The notes below the pieces were generated by a model. It was not told where the DNA came from. It saw nothing but the letters and a program-made list of their open reading frames with translations, and did no database searches. Below are positions 4,298 to 6,179 of a stretch of DNA of 6,179 nucleotides, piece after piece; the stretch's first letter is position 1, and every line of letters starts with the position of its first letter. The translations under genes and the position numbers were made by a program. Source of the DNA: Porphyromonadaceae bacterium (GTDB lineage Bacteria > Bacteroidota > Bacteroidia > Bacteroidales > Dysgonomonadaceae); assembly GCA_003517675.1 (NCBI GenBank), contig DPAC01000014.1, positions 1 through 6,179 on the forward strand, read 5' to 3'.

Positions 4298-5626
4298 TTA
4301 TGCATTTTTCACCATCCCGGGAGGAATGTAACGTACCTTGGTGATTCTTTTCTTGCTCACCTCTTCTGCAACAAAGAGATGGTTGTGGTATGTGAAGCTC
4401 TCTTTCCGCTTGGGAAAATCACCTTTCAGCTCCAACAGAAGACCTGCAAGCGTGTCGGCCTCCTCCTGCATCATCTCAAAATCTTTCTCCGGCAGTGAGG
4501 TGATCCGGATAAACTCCTCCAATGGGGTTTTTCCCTCAAAGAGATAGGAGCCGTCGGGAGCCATGGTGTAAAATGGCTGTTCTTCATCATATTCATCGCT
4601 GATATCCCCCACGATCTCTTCCAGGATATCCTCCATGGTAACCAGCCCGGCGGTGCCACCATACTCGTCCACCACGATGGCCATGTGATTCTTGTGGGCA
4701 CGAAACTCCTCCAGTAGGTCGTCAATACGCTTGGTGGCCGGCACGAAATAGGCCGGACGAATCAGCGATTGCCACTTGAAGTTGCCTGTCTTGCTGAGAT
4801 GGGGCAACAGGTCTTTCACGTAGAGTATTCCTTTGATGGTGTCGGGGTTCTCCTCATATACCGGGATACGTGAGAAACCGGCATCTACGATGAAGCGGAT
4901 CACCTCCCGGAAAGGGGTCTCTATCGCCAGTGCCACCATGTTGGAGCGTGAGACCAGGATGTCTCCCACCATCTTGTCGCGGAAGCGAATGATTCCTTCC
5001 AGCAGCTCTTTTTCCTGTTCACCCCGCGACCTGTCCGATGTGATCCCAAGCGCCTTTGAGAGCTCATCGACCGAAATATCATGTCTGTTCTGTCCCCGCG
5101 ATGGATTGAGGGAAATCCCTGCTCTCATCAGGAGAGCCGAAAGTGGGGCCATGATCCTGTCAACCCATCCGATGAGGGGTGCATGCTTTGTTGCAAAACG
5201 AAGGGGGTCGTGTGCTGTTGCGGTTTTGGGCAAGAAATAGATGAAAAGGAGAAGCACAACAAAAGCGATGGCTGATCGCAGGAGGAGCATTCCTCCGGTG
5301 CCAACCGCTAAAAAAGCAGCATTCAGGGGCATGCCGAAGATCATCAGGACGATGATGATGTTGAGCAGATGATTGGCCAGGGTGATAGAAGTGAGTACCT
5401 GTTCCATTCTGTCAAGCAGCTTTGACAGGCGTATCTTGGCCGGCTGTTGGGAAGTGTGTAGCTCCTGGGTATCCTCTGGGCTGATTCGTTGAAAGGTGCT
5501 CTCGAAAGCCGAAATGAGCGCATTGAAAAGGATGAGGAGAAGCAGTATCGGATATACAATCAGGTTGGCTGCCGCCGGATTGACCGACAGCAGGAGAAGG
5601 GGTTGCGATAAAGGGTCAGGGTCCAA
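4298..5626 (-). CDS. gldE: GldE-like CNNM/CBS-domain membrane protein
   Basis: An inner-membrane protein of 442 residues with the CNNM (DUF21)-CBS-CBS-CorC_HlyC architecture. Hydrophobic segments lie at about 21-41, 84-99 and 103-133. The first CBS domain is about 215-275 (GDILVSRSNMVAL, then FSRIPVYEENPDTIKGILYVKDLL). The second is about 285-345 with the signature VVDEYGGTAGLVTMEDILEE (318-337). The C-terminal CorC_HlyC domain covers about 350-438. Related proteins are linked to Mg2+ export, and GldE itself to gliding/type IX secretion assembly in Flavobacterium; in non-gliding Bacteroidales the role is unclear. The position after ssb matches the Bacteroidota ssb-gldE order. The start must be TTG at 5624-5626: the upstream frame closes at TAG 5705-5707 with no ATG, and the opening MDPDPL fits the family. 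Oddity: the usual G-E-x-x-P-K motif reads I-Y-F-L-P-K (129-134), so the Glu is missing. Confidence 0.88.
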   Translation of the reverse strand: MDPDPLSQPLLLLSVNPAAANLIVYPILLLLILFNALISAFESTFQRISPEDTQELHTSQQPAKIRLSKLLDRMEQVLTSITLANHLLNIIIVLMIFGMPLNAAFLAVGTGGMLLLRSAIAFVVLLLFIYFLPKTATAHDPLRFATKHAPLIGWVDRIMAPLSALLMRAGISLNPSRGQNRHDISVDELSKALGITSDRSRGEQEKELLEGIIRFRDKMVGDILVSRSNMVALAIETPFREVIRFIVDAGFSRIPVYEENPDTIKGILYVKDLLPHLSKTGNFKWQSLIRPAYFVPATKRIDDLLEEFRAHKNHMAIVVDEYGGTAGLVTMEDILEEIVGDISDEYDEEQPFYTMAPDGSYLFEGKTPLEEFIRITSLPEKDFEMMQEEADTLAGLLLELKGDFPKRKESFTYHNHLFVAEEVSKKRITKVRYIPPGMVKNA

Positions 5627-5648
5627 TTGACGATGGTTTTGATGTACG

Positions 5649-5703
5649 AGGAGAATGTTTTCACCTTTTTTAGTGTGTGTGACTACAGCGAAAACACTCT
5701 CCT
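5649..5703 (-). promoter_or_regulatory. 14-bp hairpin in the ssb-gldE spacer
   Basis: On the minus strand AGGAGAGTGTTTTC (from 5703 to 5690) can pair with GAAAACATTCTCCT (from 5662 to 5649): 14 consecutive pairs, one a G-U wobble, around a 27-nt loop containing CACACACAC. The G-U becomes an A-C mismatch in plus-strand RNA, so the structure favours the transcript of ssb and gldE. It lies 19 nt after the ssb stop and 22 nt before the TTG start of gldE. No U-run follows, so it is not a typical terminator. It could protect the ssb message from 3' exonucleases, be a processing site, or limit gldE translation. Confidence 0.65.
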
Positions 5704-5722
5704 GCTAAATTACGATCTTTCA

Positions 5723-6166
5723 TTAAAACGGCAAATCATCTTCTTCCAACGGAGTGTCTGGGTTGTCAGGTGTTTCAGCATGCTCCTGCATGTCACGTCC
5801 GTTACCGCCGTTTTCTCTTGTCTGTTCATCCGATTTGCGGCTCAGAAGCTCCAGACTGTCTGCCACCACTTCGGTGATGTACCGTTTGACGCCGTTCTGA
5901 TCGTCATAGGATCGTGAACGGATCTTTCCCTCCACATAGACCAGGGTGCCCTTCTTTACGAATCTTTCCGCAATCTGGGCCAATCCTCTCCAGCAAACAA
6001 TGTTGTGCCATTCGGTTCGCTCGGGTACCTGCGTACCTCCTGAGGTGGTGTAGCCTCTTTCACTGGTTGCCAGTGTAAAGTTAGCCTTTGCCACATCATT
6101 GTCAAAATACTTCATCTCGGGGTCTCGACCCACATTTCCAATCAGGATAACTTTGTTTACCGACAT
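5723..6166 (-). CDS. ssb: Single-stranded DNA-binding protein
   Basis: SSB coats single-stranded DNA in replication, recombination and repair, and recruits partner proteins through its C-terminal tip. The 147-residue product has the OB fold at about 1-109: VNKVILIGNVGRDPEMKY (3-20), NFTLATSERGY (29-39), TEWHNIVCWRGLAQIAERFVKKGTLVYVEGKI (51-82, with W54 and W60 in the usual DNA-stacking region), and YITEVVADSLELL (96-108). A short polar Asn/Gly/Glu-rich linker (110-139) leads to the acidic tip EEDDLPF, which keeps the terminal Pro-Phe that docks partners, RecQ among them. The ATG (6164-6166) precedes MSVNKVILIGN, the normal family start. Its promoter lies beyond the window; only a 9-A run and TGTT are seen upstream. 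It appears to be the first visible gene of ssb-gldE-PPTase. Confidence 0.97.
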   Translation of the reverse strand: MSVNKVILIGNVGRDPEMKYFDNDVAKANFTLATSERGYTTSGGTQVPERTEWHNIVCWRGLAQIAERFVKKGTLVYVEGKIRSRSYDDQNGVKRYITEVVADSLELLSRKSDEQTRENGGNGRDMQEHAETPDNPDTPLEEDDLPF

Positions 6167-6179
6167 AACATTTTTTTTT

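Noticed and set aside
4833..5240. 135-codon plus-strand frame inside gldE
   Set aside because: Antisense to the conserved CBS region, Ser/Arg-rich, no domain; the minus-strand reading has full family motifs.
5627..5917. 96-codon plus-strand frame over the ssb-gldE spacer and the ssb 3' end
   Set aside because: It starts at a TTG, overlaps ssb antisense, and its sequence is explained by ssb and the hairpin.

Overview
The window is ordinary core chromosome from a member of the phylum Bacteroidota, most likely order Bacteroidales. Three things support this: two promoters with exact TTTG-N19-TAACTTTG spacing (the Bacteroidota primary sigma factor consensus), A-rich start regions without Shine-Dalgarno sequences, and protein sequences that read like Bacteroidales orthologues from memory (L13 opening MDTLSYKTIS, S9 ending FQFSKR, and a gldE-like gene next to ssb). 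The EF-Ts is short (273 residues) and lacks an insert I recall in Bacteroides, so a Porphyromonas/Dysgonomonas-like relative is a better guess than Bacteroides. That placement is inference.

Layout. Bases 1-286 are the 3' end of a recQ-type helicase gene on the plus strand. A tRNA-Arg(ACG) gene at 358-431 on the minus strand has its own promoter and intrinsic terminator. An intergenic region of 357 bp (432-788) holds the tRNA promoter, a GC-rich segment without a gene, and the promoter and long AT-rich leader of the next operon. Bases 789-3544 (plus strand) are the translation operon rplM-rpsI-rpsB-tsf (L13, S9, S2, EF-Ts), ended by a strong intrinsic terminator at 3575-3610. A structured 199-nt leader separates rpsI from rpsB. 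Converging on it from the right on the minus strand are ssb (5723-6166), a gldE-type CNNM/CBS membrane protein gene (4298-5626) and a Sfp-type 4'-phosphopantetheinyl transferase gene (3634-4263), probably one transcript in the order ssb-gldE-PPTase.

How the genes work together. The plus-strand operon supplies two large/small subunit protein pairs and the guanine-nucleotide exchange factor for EF-Tu, a growth-rate-linked set, and the tRNA gene next to it uses a promoter whose core 12 bases are identical. The minus-strand group joins a DNA-maintenance protein, a membrane protein and a carrier-protein-activating enzyme, with no obvious shared pathway.

I see no mobile element, CRISPR array, phage gene or defence system, and no evidence of a new multi-gene system. 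The points most worth a second look are non-coding: the rpsB leader, with several consecutive hairpins, two mutually exclusive pairings and a tiny basic upstream ORF; a 14-bp hairpin just before the TTG start of gldE; and the GC-rich segment between the two divergent promoters. One protein-level oddity is the loss of the usual Glu in the CNNM E-x-x-P-K motif of the GldE-like protein.
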